From JAVKFF01 sp040226215 (lineage in GTDB: Bacteria > Pseudomonadota > Alphaproteobacteria > DSM-16000 > Inquilinaceae), in NCBI GenBank assembly GCA_040226215.1, contig JAVKFF010000149.1:1-64000 (forward strand): a stretch of DNA of 64,000 nucleotides. Direction: 5' to 3'. Each line of letters begins with the position of its first letter. Position 1 is the first letter of the stretch. This document shows, in pieces, positions 24,316 through 33,913 of this stretch. The notes under the pieces were generated by a model. The model had not been told where the DNA came from. It saw only the letters and a program-made list of their open reading frames with translations, and searched no databases. The position numbers and the translations under genes are program-made.

Positions 24316-25047
24316 ATGACCATCGAGCAGCGAAGTGCGAGGCGGCCGGGCCGCGACGCGGCGCAGGAGGCGGCGAACGCCATGCCGCCGCTGGCCCAGG
24401 TCACTGGCGGCTCGGTGGAGCAGAAGGTCTACAACGCCATCCGGGTGTCGCTGATGACCGGGCAGGTGCTGCCCGGCTCCAAGCTGTCGACGCGCACGCT
24501 GTCGGAGCGTTTCGGCATCAGCGCCATGCCGGTGCGCGAGGCGCTGAAGCGCCTGCAGGCCGACGGCGTGCTGACGAGCGGCAGCCGGCGGGCCTATGTG
24601 GTGCGCCGGCTGACCGCCGCGGACTATGCCGACATCATCGACATCCGCGTCAGCCTGGAGGGGCTGGCGGCGGAGCGTGCCTGCCGCAACGCGACGCCGG
24701 CGGACATCGAGGAGCTGGAGCAGCTCAACGCCCTCTACGGCGCCTCCTTTCGCGTGCCTAGCTGGTCGGTGAAAGCGAACTACGACTTCCACTTCAAGCT
24801 CTACAGCCTGTCGCGCTCGCCGAGCCTGGTGGAGATCATCGAGAACGTCTGGGTCCGGGTGGCGCCGATCCTGCACATGGCGGTTCGGGAATCGGATTAC
24901 GGCGTCACCACCGAGCATCACCGCGACATCATCGACGCGGTCGCCCGGCGCGATGGGGAGGCGGCCAAGGCGGCCCTCAGGCAGGATTTCGAGGGCGTGC
25001 TGCCGCCGATCATCCGGCTGCTGTCGGAACGGGACGGCGCAGCATGA
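24316..25047 (+). CDS. GntR family regulator, FCD subfamily
   Basis: A 243-aa regulator. The helix-turn-helix (about residues 37-100) includes LSERFGISAMPVREALKRLQADGVL, then an FCD domain with YDFHFKLYSLSRSPSLVEIIENVW. ATG at 24316 is nine bases after GGAGA; the ATG at 24307 is in frame but touches that ribosome site. It is divergent from the CRYL1-like/BKACE/TRAP unit and heads a rightward unit (ATGA to the CoA ligase gene). The nested palindrome at its promoter suggests autoregulation and control of both directions. It resembles the GntR at 39101 in the VCDELKR/VYNAIRV and AMPVREA segments, so the two may be paralogues. Confidence 0.9.
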   Translation: MTIEQRSARRPGRDAAQEAANAMPPLAQVTGGSVEQKVYNAIRVSLMTGQVLPGSKLSTRTLSERFGISAMPVREALKRLQADGVLTSGSRRAYVVRRLTAADYADIIDIRVSLEGLAAERACRNATPADIEELEQLNALYGASFRVPSWSVKANYDFHFKLYSLSRSPSLVEIIENVWVRVAPILHMAVRESDYGVTTEHHRDIIDAVARRDGEAAKAALRQDFEGVLPPIIRLLSERDGAA

Positions 25048-26669
25048 ATGCCGGCACCGCCCGTGCGGCGGCACCGCAGGATGCCCTCGAGCGCCTGCGG
25101 GCGCTGACAGCCAGCGATATCGCCAGCACGCCGGAGATCTGGCAGGCGCGGGCCCGGCTGACGCCGGACGCGACCTGCCTCGTCTGGCAGGGGTGCCGCA
25201 CCGGCTTCGGCACCGCCTGGTCGCTGATCCAGGCGATCGCCGGGCGCGTCCGGTCGACGGCGACCACGGCCCGGCCGCGCGTCGCCAGCTATCTCGGCAA
25301 TTGTCCGGAAACGCTCTGGGCGATGATCGGTACCCATCGCGCCGACGGCGTCTTCGCCTGCCTGAACCGCGGCCATCGCGGTCCGCTGCTGGCCGACATG
25401 CTGGGGCGCACGGGCGCCAGGACGCTGCTGACCGATCGGGAAGCCCTGGGCGACCTGCCGGAGGGACTCGACCGGCTTGGCTTCGCGCGCCTGGTCCTGG
25501 TCGGCGGCGATCCGTCGGCGGTGCCCGCGCGCCTGGGCGTGCCCGCGATCGCCTTCGATGACTGGGCCGACCACCCGGCCGACAGCGGCGCCATGCCCGA
25601 GGCGCGGTCGGTCGCCACGCTGATGTTCACCTCAGGCACCACCGGCCGCTCGAAGGCGGTGCTGCTGCCCCACGGCATGCTGACGCGCGGCGCCGCCAGG
25701 CTCGCCCATGCGCTCGCCTACCGCGCCGATGACGTTGTGCACAGCTGGTTGCCGCAGTTCCACGTGGCGGCGCAGCTTCACATCACCATGACCGCCGCGC
25801 TTGCCGGGGCTTCGGTCGTGCTGGCGCCGACCTTCTCGCTGAGCGGCTTCTGGGCCGAGGTGATCGGGCACGGCTGTACCGTCGCCACGCTGCTGCCGGC
25901 GCAATGTGCCCTCCTGCTGGAGAAGACGGCGCCGGCCGATGCCGAGGGGCACCGGCTGCGCCTGATCATGGTCGGCCCGCAGCCCGGCCCGGCGATGCGC
26001 CGTGCCGCCGAGGAGCGCTGGGGCGTGCCGATGCGGGATACCTACGGCATGACGGAGGCCGAGCCCCTGACCCTGCCAGAGCCCGCTTCCGACCAGCCGC
26101 CCGGCAGCTGCGGCCGGGCCAATCCGGACTTCGAGCTTGCCATCCATGGACCCGACGGGATCGCCGTGCCGGTCGGCGTGGCGGGAGAGCTGGTCGCCCG
26201 GCCACGCCGGTCCGGCATCATGTTCGCCGGCTACGAGGGGGATGCGGAGGCGACACTGGCGGCCTGCCGCGACCTGTGGTTCCACACCGGCGACCTGGCG
26301 CGCATCGATGGCGCGGGCAATGTCTTCGTGCTGGGCCGGTTGAAGCACATGATCCGCCGGCGCGGCGAGAACATCTCGGCCTGGGAGCTGGAGGCGCTGA
26401 TCGGCGAGCACGCGGATGTCGAAGAGTGCGCAGCCGTGGGCGTGCCGTCGCCCCTGGGGGAGGAGGACGTCAAGGTCGTGGTGCAGGTGAAGCCGCACAG
26501 GGCACCCGACCCGGCGGCGCTGCATAGCTGGTGCGCCGGCCGCATGGCCCGCTTCATGGTGCCACGCTACATCGAAATCGTAGACTCCCTGCCGCGCACC
26601 GAGATCGGCAAGGTGGCGAAGACCGAGCTCACCGGCGTCGGCGCCAACGTATGGGATGCGGAGGCATGA
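25044..26669 (+). CDS. Acyl-CoA ligase (AMP-forming), CaiC-like
   Basis: A 541-aa ANL-superfamily enzyme. Core motifs appear in order: FTSGTTGRSKAV (ATP loop), HSWLPQFHVAAQ, YGMTEAEPL, FHTGDLARIDG, LGRLKHMIRRRGENISAWELE and the C-terminal TEIGKVAK with the adenylation lysine. It makes a CoA thioester from a carboxylate, ATP and CoA. The overall pattern and the CaiD-like neighbour suggest similarity to crotonobetaine/carnitine-CoA ligase. ATGA overlaps both the gntR and the hydratase genes, so all three are translationally linked. Carnitine itself is not proven as substrate; another short polar acid is equally possible. Confidence 0.88.
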   Translation: MNAGTARAAAPQDALERLRALTASDIASTPEIWQARARLTPDATCLVWQGCRTGFGTAWSLIQAIAGRVRSTATTARPRVASYLGNCPETLWAMIGTHRADGVFACLNRGHRGPLLADMLGRTGARTLLTDREALGDLPEGLDRLGFARLVLVGGDPSAVPARLGVPAIAFDDWADHPADSGAMPEARSVATLMFTSGTTGRSKAVLLPHGMLTRGAARLAHALAYRADDVVHSWLPQFHVAAQLHITMTAALAGASVVLAPTFSLSGFWAEVIGHGCTVATLLPAQCALLLEKTAPADAEGHRLRLIMVGPQPGPAMRRAAEERWGVPMRDTYGMTEAEPLTLPEPASDQPPGSCGRANPDFELAIHGPDGIAVPVGVAGELVARPRRSGIMFAGYEGDAEATLAACRDLWFHTGDLARIDGAGNVFVLGRLKHMIRRRGENISAWELEALIGEHADVEECAAVGVPSPLGEEDVKVVVQVKPHRAPDPAALHSWCAGRMARFMVPRYIEIVDSLPRTEIGKVAKTELTGVGANVWDAEA

Positions 26670-27451
26670 CGGACATCCTGCGAACCGAACGGCATGGCGC
26701 GGTCACGGTGTTCACGCTCGACCGGCCCAAGGCCAACGCCATCGACGCGGCGACCTCGCGGGTGATGGGCGAAGCCTTCGCCGCCTTCGACGCCGACGAG
26801 ACGGCGCTGGTCGCGGTCATCGCCGGCGCGGGGGAGCGGATCTTCTCCGCTGGCTGGGATCTGAAGGCGGCGAGCGAGGGCGAGAGCGAGGCGGCCGACC
26901 ATGGCATTGGCGGTTTCGCCGGCCTCGACGTCCTGGCGGCCACGAACAAGCCGCTGATCGCGGCCTTGAACGGCGTGGCGGTCGGCGGTGGGGCGGAACT
27001 GATGCTGGCCTGCGACCTGGTGGTGGCGGCGGAGCACGCTTCGATCGCCTTCCCGGAAACCGGGCTCGGCAACATGGCGGATGCCGGTGGCGTGCAGCGC
27101 CTGCCCAAGCGCCTGCCCCGCGCGATCGCCCTGGAACTGCTGCTCACCGGGCGCCGCATGCCGGCCGATGAGATGCAACGCTGGGGGCTGGTCAACGAGG
27201 TCGCGCCGGCGGGCGAGGTGATGGCGCGTGCGCTCCACCTCGCGGACACGATCGCCGCGGGGGCGCCACTCTCCGTCAAGGCGGTCAAGGAAGTGATGCG
27301 CGGCTGCGAGACGCTGTCGGACCGGGAATCCTTCGCCGCGGTCCGCGCCGGGCGCTTTCCGATCCATGCGCGCATGCTGGCGTCGGAGGATCACGTCGAA
27401 GGTCCAAGGGCCTTCGTGGAGAAACGGCCGCCACGCTGGCGCGGGCGCTGA
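26666..27451 (+). CDS. Enoyl-CoA hydratase family protein, CaiD-like
   Basis: A 261-aa crotonase-fold protein. From memory the pattern matches E. coli CaiD (crotonobetainyl-CoA hydratase) closely: DRPKANAIDA, FSAGWDLKAASEGE, GGFAGLDVL, RLPKRLPRAI, TGRRM, RWGLVN and a C-terminal SEDHVEGPRAFVEKR. The oxyanion-hole glycines and both catalytic glutamate positions (ELMLACD and PETGLG) are kept. ATG at 26666 overlaps the ligase stop. With the ligase it would hydrate an alpha,beta-unsaturated acyl-CoA to a 3-hydroxyacyl-CoA. This is strong for the subfamily, open for the substrate. Confidence 0.88.
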   Translation: MTDILRTERHGAVTVFTLDRPKANAIDAATSRVMGEAFAAFDADETALVAVIAGAGERIFSAGWDLKAASEGESEAADHGIGGFAGLDVLAATNKPLIAALNGVAVGGGAELMLACDLVVAAEHASIAFPETGLGNMADAGGVQRLPKRLPRAIALELLLTGRRMPADEMQRWGLVNEVAPAGEVMARALHLADTIAAGAPLSVKAVKEVMRGCETLSDRESFAAVRAGRFPIHARMLASEDHVEGPRAFVEKRPPRWRGR

Positions 27452-27482
27452 GCGACGCCATGATTGAAGGGGAGGACAAGCG

Positions 27483-28820
27483 ATGACGATGGCGGCGATC
27501 GACCAGGCGAACATGACCCTCGACGATGCGCTGGCGGCGGCGGAAGCCCGGTATGTCGAGGCCAACCCGGCCAGTGCCGCGGCCTTCCGCGAGGCGCAGG
27601 CGGTGATGCCGGGCGGCAACACCCGCTCGGTGCTGCATTTCTCGCCCTTTCCGCTCGGCATCCGCGAGGGGGAGGGCGCCTGGCTGACCGACGCCGACGG
27701 CCATCGCCTGCTCGACTTCGTGGGCGAGTTCTCCGCCGGGCTCTACGGCCATTCGGAGCCGCGGATCCGCCGCGCCATCGACGAGGCGCTGGACCACGGC
27801 ACGGTGCTGGGCGGGCCGAACCGCTACGAGGCCGCCTTCGCCAGGGCGATCTGCGACCGCTTCCCGGCGATCGAGCGGGTGCGCTTCTGCAATTCCGGCA
27901 CCGAGGCCAATCTCTACGCGCTGAGCGCGGCGCGCGCCTTCACCGGACGCGACGACGTCATGGTGCTGAGCGGCGCCTATCACGGCGGCACCTTCACCTT
28001 CAGCGGACCCAACCCGCTCAACGTGCCGTTTCCCTGGCACGAGATCGCGCTCAACGACATCGAGGGCGCGCGCGAGGCGATCCGGCGCCTGGGCGACCGC
28101 CTGGCGGCGGTCATCGTCGAGCCGATGATGGGGGCGGGCGGCTGCTTTCCGGCCAGTCCCGGGTTCCTGACGGCGCTGCGCGAGGAAACCGAACGGACCG
28201 GCGTCATGCTGGTCTTCGACGAGGTGATGACCTCGCGCATGGCGCCCGGCAGCGTGCATGGCCTTTTCGGTATCCGCCCCGATCTGGTGACGCTTGGCAA
28301 GTATGTCGGCGGCGGCATGACCTTCGGGGCTTTCGGCGGGCGGGCCGATCTGATGGCGCGCTTCGATCCGTCGACACCGGATTACTGGGGCCATGCCGGC
28401 ACCTTCAACAACTCGGTCGTCACCATGGCGGCCGGCCTGGCCGGGCTGACCGAGGTGCTGACGCCCGCGGCGCTCGAGGCGCTGAACGCCCGTGGCGAGC
28501 GGCTGCGCGACGGCATGCGCCGGGCCATCGACGATCTCGACCTGCCCATGCAGGTCAACGGCATGGGATCGATGACGGCGTTCCACTTCGCCACGCGGGC
28601 GGCCGAGCGGCCGGAGGATCTGCCGGCGGTGTCACCGGGCCTGCGCGCCCTGATCCATCTGGAGCTGATCGCGCGCGGCCTCTACACCGCCAGGCGAGGC
28701 CTGGTCGCCCTTTCGCTGCCGGTGACGGACGCCGACATCGACCGCTTCCTCGCCGGGTTCCACGCGGTGCTGGAGGAGAACACAACCATCATCCGCCGGC
28801 ACCTCGACGTGCCGGCCTGA
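27483..28820 (+). CDS. Class III aminotransferase, beta-amino-acid type
   Basis: A 445-aa PLP enzyme related to glutamate-1-semialdehyde aminomutase and beta-phenylalanine aminotransferase. Lys273 (TLGKYVGGG) is the PLP lysine, with NSGTEAN, YHGG and DEVMTSR. The N-terminal VMPGGNTRSV places Arg48 where Variovorax beta-phenylalanine aminotransferase has its carboxylate-binding arginine, and a late ARRG segment fits the second arginine. Such enzymes turn beta-amino acids into beta-keto acids, exactly the input of BKACE enzymes, one of which lies downstream. Start ATG at 27483 after GGGGAGG; 31 bases after the hydratase. True aminomutase activity is less likely. Confidence 0.85.
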   Translation: MTMAAIDQANMTLDDALAAAEARYVEANPASAAAFREAQAVMPGGNTRSVLHFSPFPLGIREGEGAWLTDADGHRLLDFVGEFSAGLYGHSEPRIRRAIDEALDHGTVLGGPNRYEAAFARAICDRFPAIERVRFCNSGTEANLYALSAARAFTGRDDVMVLSGAYHGGTFTFSGPNPLNVPFPWHEIALNDIEGAREAIRRLGDRLAAVIVEPMMGAGGCFPASPGFLTALREETERTGVMLVFDEVMTSRMAPGSVHGLFGIRPDLVTLGKYVGGGMTFGAFGGRADLMARFDPSTPDYWGHAGTFNNSVVTMAAGLAGLTEVLTPAALEALNARGERLRDGMRRAIDDLDLPMQVNGMGSMTAFHFATRAAERPEDLPAVSPGLRALIHLELIARGLYTARRGLVALSLPVTDADIDRFLAGFHAVLEENTTIIRRHLDVPA

Positions 28821-28901
28821 GCGGCGGCCGACGGTCCCAGGCAAGCCTGCCAGCCGGTCGCCGAAATCGCCGCAATCGTTCCGCCCGGATTGCCCCGATG
28901 A

Positions 28902-28937
28902 CTGTGATCAAACATCATTTACAAAACATTGTTGACA
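28902..28937 (+). promoter_or_regulatory. Putative promoter/operator before second BKACE unit
   Basis: The 226-bp gap (28821-29046) has an AT-rich island. It contains CTGTGATCA at 28902-28910, also in the 34-bp GntR palindrome at 24268-24276, and TTGACA at 28932-28937. No convincing -10 was found. It suggests a separate promoter for the 29-40 kb unit, possibly under the same GntR. No reading frame in the gap looks coding. Confidence 0.35.
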
Positions 28938-29046
28938 CGACAGGGCGCCTGTCGAACGATGCGTCGGAAGGGACAGTGGCGGAGGCGATCGGATCCGCTC
29001 CACTGGTCGCCGGCCACGCTTCAGCCGTCCAGGGATGCCAGGCGCC

Positions 29047-29976
29047 ATGGCCAAGAAGGTAATCATCACCTGCGCCGTCACCGGGTCGGTCCACACGCCG
29101 ACCATGTCGCCCTACCTGCCGATCACGCCGGACGAGATCGCCCGGCAGGCAGTCGCGGCGGCGGAGGCGGGCGCCTCGATCCTGCACCTGCATGCCCGCG
29201 ATCCGGAGACCGGCGCGCCGACGCCCGATCCGGACGTCTTCATGGGCTTCCTGCCGCGCATCAAGCAGCAGACCGACGCGGTGGTGAACATCACCACCGG
29301 CGGCGGCGCCAACATGTCGCTGGAGGAGCGGCTGGCGGCGGCAAAGCGGGCCAAGCCGGAAATGACGTCGCTGAACATGGGGTCGATGAATTTCGGCATG
29401 TTCCCGGCGGCCGAGCGCATCTCGGGCTGGAAACACGACTGGGAGCAGCCCTTCCTGGAGAGCACGCGCGACTTCATCTTCCGCAATACCTTCAAGGACA
29501 TCGAGAACATCATGAAGGACCTGGGCGAGGGCGCCGGGGTCCGGTTCGAGTTCGAGTGCTACGATGTCGGCCATCTCTACACGCTGGCGCATTTCATCGA
29601 CCGCAAGCTCTACGAGCCGCCGCTATTCATCCAGACGATCTTCGGCATCCTCGGCGGCATCGGCGCGGAGATCGACCACCTGGTCCACATGCGCCGCACC
29701 GCCGACCGGTTGTTCGGCGACGGCTACGAGTGGTCGGTTCTGGCCGCCGGCCGCCACCAGATGCCTTTCTGCACCCATGCCGCGATGATGGGCGCCAATG
29801 TCCGCGTCGGGCTGGAGGACAGCCTCTACATCGCCAAGGGCGAACTGGCGACGAGCAATGCCGAGCAGGTCACCAAGATTCGCCGGGTGCTGGAGGAGAT
29901 GTCGCTGGAGATCGCCACGCCGGCGGAAGCCCGAAAACGCCTGGCGCTGAAGGGCGGCGACCAGGTCGACTTTTAG
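29047..29976 (+). CDS. Beta-keto acid cleavage enzyme (BKACE), paralogue B
   Basis: A 309-aa BKACE with zinc ligands His47, His49 (HLHARD) and Glu257, and motifs TSLNMGSMNF, WKHDWE and FECYDVGH. The alignment with the BKACE at 22325 seems gap-free at about 60% identity; differences cluster in the middle (residues 115-175, 200-225), where BKACE members vary with substrate. ATG at 29047 (MAKKV) is preferred to 29035. It leads a rightward unit with HyuA/HyuB and a Liv-type importer, and follows the beta-amino-acid aminotransferase. The two copies probably take different beta-keto acids. Confidence 0.9.
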   Translation: MAKKVIITCAVTGSVHTPTMSPYLPITPDEIARQAVAAAEAGASILHLHARDPETGAPTPDPDVFMGFLPRIKQQTDAVVNITTGGGANMSLEERLAAAKRAKPEMTSLNMGSMNFGMFPAAERISGWKHDWEQPFLESTRDFIFRNTFKDIENIMKDLGEGAGVRFEFECYDVGHLYTLAHFIDRKLYEPPLFIQTIFGILGGIGAEIDHLVHMRRTADRLFGDGYEWSVLAAGRHQMPFCTHAAMMGANVRVGLEDSLYIAKGELATSNAEQVTKIRRVLEEMSLEIATPAEARKRLALKGGDQVDF

Positions 29977-30006
29977 GACCGGGCAACACTCGAACAGGGG
30001 CAGCCG

Positions 30007-32067
30007 ATGCGTTTCGCGGTCGATACCGGAGGCACGTTCACCGATCTCCTCGTGGAGGACGACGAGGGCGGCCTGCACATGTTCAAGGCACCCACGACGC
30101 CCAGCGACCCCATCGCCGGCGTGCTGGAAAGCCTGACGCTGGCGGCGGCAGAATTCGGCACCGACCGCGCCGACCTCCTGGCCCGCGGCTCCATGTTCAT
30201 CCACGGCACCACGCACGCGATCAACGCGGTGATCACCGGGTCGGTCGCCAGGACCGCGCTGCTGGCGACGGAGGGGCATGGCGACATGCTGGTCTTCCGC
30301 GAGGGCGGGCGTACCGAGCCGTTCAACTTCACCGTGCCCTTTCCCGACCCCTACGTGCCGCGCTCGCTGACCTTCGAGGTGCCGGGCCGCCTGCTGTCGG
30401 ACGGCAGCGAACTGGAGGCGCTCGACCGCGGCGCGGTGGAGCGCATCGCCGACCGGCTGGCCGAGGCGGGTGTCGAGGCGGTGGCGGTGTGCCTGCTGTG
30501 GTCGATCGTCAACCCGGCGCACGAGATCGCCGTCGGCGAGATCCTGGCCAACAGGCTGCCCGGGATACCGGTCACGCTGTCGCACGCGCTCAACCCGTCG
30601 ATCCGCGAGTACCGTCGCGCCTCCTCCGCCGTCATCGACGCCTCGCTGAAACCGAAGATGGAAGCCTATATGGGCTCCCTCACCAGCCGGCTGCGCGAGG
30701 CGGGCTATCAGGGCGGCGTCCTGATCGTCACCTCGCAGGGCGGGGTGATCAATGCCGAGGACGCGGCCCACGCGCCGATCCACCTGATCAATTCCGGCCC
30801 CTCCATGGCGCCGATCGCCGGGCGCTACTTCGCCGACAAGGATGCCGGCATGGATACCGCCATCGTCGCCGACACCGGCGGCACCACTTACGATGTCAGC
30901 CTGATCCGCAATGGCCGCATCCCGTGGTCGCGGGAGACCTGGATCGGCCAGCCCTATCGCGGCTACATGACGGGCTTCCCCTCGGTCGACGTGAAGAGTG
31001 TCGGCGCCGGCGGCGGCTCGATCGCCTGGGTGGATGCCGGCGGCATGCTGCATGTCGGCCCGCAGAGCGCGGGCGCGGATCCGGGCCCGGTCTGCTATGG
31101 CCGGGGCGGCACCAGGCCGACGGTAACAGACGCCAGCTTGGTGCTGGGCTATCTCGACCCCGACTACTTCCTCGGCGGCGCCATGCGCCTCGACGCCGCC
31201 GCCGCGCGCCGGGCTGTCGAGGACCAGGTCGCCCGGCCGCTGGGCCTCGGCGTCGAGGCGGCGGCGGACGCCATCCTGGCCGTCGCCACGGAATCCATGG
31301 TGCAGGCGATCATGGACATCACCGTCAACCAGGGCATCGACCCGGCGACGGCGCTGCTGATCGGCGGTGGCGGGGCGGCCGGCCTCAACTCGGTCGGCAT
31401 CGCCCGGCGCCTCGGCTGCCGCGCGGTGACCTTCCCGGAGGTTGGCGCCGGTCTCAGCGCCGCCGGCGCGCTGATGTCCGACCTCAGCCAGACCTATTCC
31501 ACCACCTGGTACGCGACCTCCGGCGCCTTCGATCGGCAGGCGGCGAACGAGGTGCTCGCCCAGCTCGAGACCCAGGCCAAGGATTTCCTTGCCGGCCCCG
31601 GGCAGGGCGCGCTCGACCACCGCATCGACCTCTGGGTGGAGGCGCGCTACCCGCACCAGGTGTGGGAGATCGAGGTGCCGCTGCCGGTCCGGCGCTTCGA
31701 CTCGCCGGGGGATGTCGAGGCCCTGGTGGCGGCCTTTCACGAGGCCCATGACAGTCTGTTCGCGATCGCCGACCGGGAATCGGCCATCGAGGTGGTGTCC
31801 TGGCATGCCCGGGTGAACTGCCGGTTGCGCGAAAGCGGTTGGCCGCGGCTGCCCGAGGAGCGCGGCTCGGGCCAGCGAGGCGAGCGCGCCGCCTATTTCG
31901 GCGATCATGGCTGGCAGGATGCCCGGACGCTCAGGCTGTCGGCACTCGCGGACGGCGAAACGGTGGCGGGTCCGGCGCTGATCGAGTCGCCATTCACCAC
32001 GGTCGTCGTGCCGCCGGGCGTGTCGGCGAGCCGGGCGGCGACCGGCAGCCTCGTGCTCGCCGTCTGA
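30007..32067 (+). CDS. Hydantoinase/oxoprolinase family protein, subunit A (HyuA)
   Basis: A 686-aa ASKHA-fold ATPase of normal HyuA length. Phosphate-binding motifs are FAVDTGGTFTDLL at the N-terminus, FIHGTTHAINAVITG and the second ADTGGTTYDVSLI, with INSGPSMAP and SAGADPGPVCYG. The family covers N-methylhydantoinase, 5-oxoprolinase and the acetone/acetophenone carboxylases, all using ATP to activate an amide, imide or carbonyl. It pairs with HyuB 30 bases downstream. With the importer behind it, it probably opens or carboxylates an imported ring compound. Substrate cannot be deduced. Confidence 0.88.
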   Translation: MRFAVDTGGTFTDLLVEDDEGGLHMFKAPTTPSDPIAGVLESLTLAAAEFGTDRADLLARGSMFIHGTTHAINAVITGSVARTALLATEGHGDMLVFREGGRTEPFNFTVPFPDPYVPRSLTFEVPGRLLSDGSELEALDRGAVERIADRLAEAGVEAVAVCLLWSIVNPAHEIAVGEILANRLPGIPVTLSHALNPSIREYRRASSAVIDASLKPKMEAYMGSLTSRLREAGYQGGVLIVTSQGGVINAEDAAHAPIHLINSGPSMAPIAGRYFADKDAGMDTAIVADTGGTTYDVSLIRNGRIPWSRETWIGQPYRGYMTGFPSVDVKSVGAGGGSIAWVDAGGMLHVGPQSAGADPGPVCYGRGGTRPTVTDASLVLGYLDPDYFLGGAMRLDAAAARRAVEDQVARPLGLGVEAAADAILAVATESMVQAIMDITVNQGIDPATALLIGGGGAAGLNSVGIARRLGCRAVTFPEVGAGLSAAGALMSDLSQTYSTTWYATSGAFDRQAANEVLAQLETQAKDFLAGPGQGALDHRIDLWVEARYPHQVWEIEVPLPVRRFDSPGDVEALVAAFHEAHDSLFAIADRESAIEVVSWHARVNCRLRESGWPRLPEERGSGQRGERAAYFGDHGWQDARTLRLSALADGETVAGPALIESPFTTVVVPPGVSASRAATGSLVLAV

Positions 32068-32096
32068 GCGAGGGATGGAATGAGGAGTGACCGCAG

Positions 32097-33872
32097 ATGA
32101 GCCCTGAAGCTTCGAATGGCGCCACCGCCGTTGACGGCGTCCGCCTCGCGCTCCTCTCCAACCGCTTCGAGGGGGTGGCGCGCAAGATGGCCAACACGCT
32201 GCTGCGCACCGGCCGGTCGGGCGTGCTCAACACCGCGCGGGACTTCTCCTGCTGCATCGTGACGGCGGATTGCGAGCTGCTGGCCACGGCGGACAGCCTG
32301 CCGATCCACGTGCTGTCGGGCCCGGATATGATGGCGCGCGCGATGAAGACGTTCCATCCGGAGCTCAGGCGCGGCGACGCCTTCCTGCACAACTCGCCCT
32401 ATCACGGTTGCAGCCATCCGGCGGACCACACCATCCTGGTGCCGATCGTCGACGACGACGGGCGCCATCGGCTGACCGTGGTCGCCAAGGCGCACCAGGC
32501 GGACTGCGGGAACTCGCTGCCGACGACCTATATGGGCAACGCCATCGACGTCTATAACGAGGGCGCGCTGATCTTCCCCGCCGTCCAGGTGCAGCGCGAC
32601 TTCAAGGACATCGCCGACATCGTGCGCATGTGCCAGATGCGCATTCGCGTGCCGGAGCAGTGGTGGGGCGACTACCTGGCGATGATCGGCGCGGCGCGCA
32701 TCGGCGAGCGTGAGGTGATGGCATTGGCGGCGGAGATCGGCTGGGACGCCATCGACGACTATGCCCGGCAGTGGTTCGACTATTCCGAGCAGCGGATGAT
32801 CGACGCCATCGCCGAGCTGCCCTCGGGCGAGGCCACGCGCTCGAGCACGCACGACCCGTTCCCTGGCACGCCGGATACGGGCGTGCCGATCACGGTGAAG
32901 GTAGCGATCGATTCCGAAGCGGGGCGCATCGGCGTCGACCTGCGCGACAATCCCGACGCGCTGCCCTGCGGGCTGAACCTGTCGGAATCCTGCGCCCGTA
33001 CCTCCGCCATGGTGGGGATCTTCAACAGCCTCGACCACACGGTGCCGAAGAACGCCGGCAGCTTCCGGCGCATCGACCTGCAACTGCGCGAGAACTGCGT
33101 GGTGGGCATACCGCGCCATCCGACCAGCTGCTCGGTCGCCACCACCAACATCGCCGACCGGGTGGCCAACCCGGTGCAGTGCGCCATAGCCGACATCGCC
33201 GACGGTGCCGGCATGGCGGAGTGCGGTGCGGTGATCCCGCCCGCCGTCGGCGTCCTCTCCGGCATCCATCCGAAGACCGGCGAGGCCTTCGTCAACCAGG
33301 TCTTCATCGCCATGAGCGCCGGCGCTGGCAGCCCGCACAACGATGCCTGGCTGACCATCGGCCATGTCGGCAATGCCGGCCTGTGCTACCTCGACTCCAT
33401 CGAGATCGACGAGCTGCACCACCCGATCCTGATCAAGGCCCGCGCCTTCGTCACCGACAGCGAGGGGGCCGGGCGCCACAAGGGTGCCGCCAGCGCCTAT
33501 GCCGAGTTCGGCCCGGTCGGCGGGTCGATCGAGGTGGGCTACGTCTCCGACGGCAACCGCAACCCGGCCAAGGGTGCGCGGGGCGGCCAGGCGGGCGCGC
33601 CGTCCAAGCAGTTCCGGCGTAGCCCGAATGGCGATCTGACGCCGCTGGACGGCTGCGCCCAGGTGCGCCTGGAGCCCGGCGAGACGATCGCCAGCTATTC
33701 CACCGCCGGCGGCGGCTATGGCGACCCGCGCGAGCGGGATCCCGAGCGGGTACGCCGCGACGTCCGCGAGCGCTGGATCACCCGCGACCGGGCGCGAGAG
33801 GTCTATGGCGTCGTGCTGACCGACGACCTCGCCGTGGACGAGGCGGCGACCGCGGCGTTGCGCGGCGCCTGA
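32097..33872 (+). CDS. Hydantoinase/oxoprolinase family protein, subunit B (HyuB)
   Basis: A 591-aa partner of HyuA. Family landmarks are NTLLRTGRSGVLNTARDFSC, GDAFLHNSPYHGCSHPADH, INPPAVG-like region AVIPPAVGVLSGI, GAGSPHNDAW, and a glycine-rich end (YSTAGGGYGDPRERDPERV). HyuB carries the hydrolysis or carboxylation site with metal-binding histidines and acids, several visible in the HNSPYHG and HPADH segments. The unit lacks the small third subunit of acetone carboxylase, favouring a hydantoinase- or oxoprolinase-like amide reaction. Confidence 0.88.
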   Translation: MSPEASNGATAVDGVRLALLSNRFEGVARKMANTLLRTGRSGVLNTARDFSCCIVTADCELLATADSLPIHVLSGPDMMARAMKTFHPELRRGDAFLHNSPYHGCSHPADHTILVPIVDDDGRHRLTVVAKAHQADCGNSLPTTYMGNAIDVYNEGALIFPAVQVQRDFKDIADIVRMCQMRIRVPEQWWGDYLAMIGAARIGEREVMALAAEIGWDAIDDYARQWFDYSEQRMIDAIAELPSGEATRSSTHDPFPGTPDTGVPITVKVAIDSEAGRIGVDLRDNPDALPCGLNLSESCARTSAMVGIFNSLDHTVPKNAGSFRRIDLQLRENCVVGIPRHPTSCSVATTNIADRVANPVQCAIADIADGAGMAECGAVIPPAVGVLSGIHPKTGEAFVNQVFIAMSAGAGSPHNDAWLTIGHVGNAGLCYLDSIEIDELHHPILIKARAFVTDSEGAGRHKGAASAYAEFGPVGGSIEVGYVSDGNRNPAKGARGGQAGAPSKQFRRSPNGDLTPLDGCAQVRLEPGETIASYSTAGGGYGDPRERDPERVRRDVRERWITRDRAREVYGVVLTDDLAVDEAATAALRGA

Positions 33873-33913
33873 CACCAGGCACCACCAACGAGATCAGACA
33901 GGGGAGTTGCATC

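Noticed and set aside
22325..27451. Calling the locus a proven carnitine catabolism operon
   Set aside because: CaiC/CaiD-like and BKACE genes fit, but the dehydrogenase is closer to lambda-crystallin than carnitine dehydrogenase and no betainyl-CoA thioesterase is present.
28929..31751. A 940-codon plus-strand open frame
   Set aside because: It covers BKACE B and HyuA in another frame, with low-complexity arginine-rich translation; the real genes in the other frame have full family motifs.
29623..31908. A 761-codon minus-strand open frame
   Set aside because: Antisense to HyuA; no recognisable domain, an artefact of codon bias.
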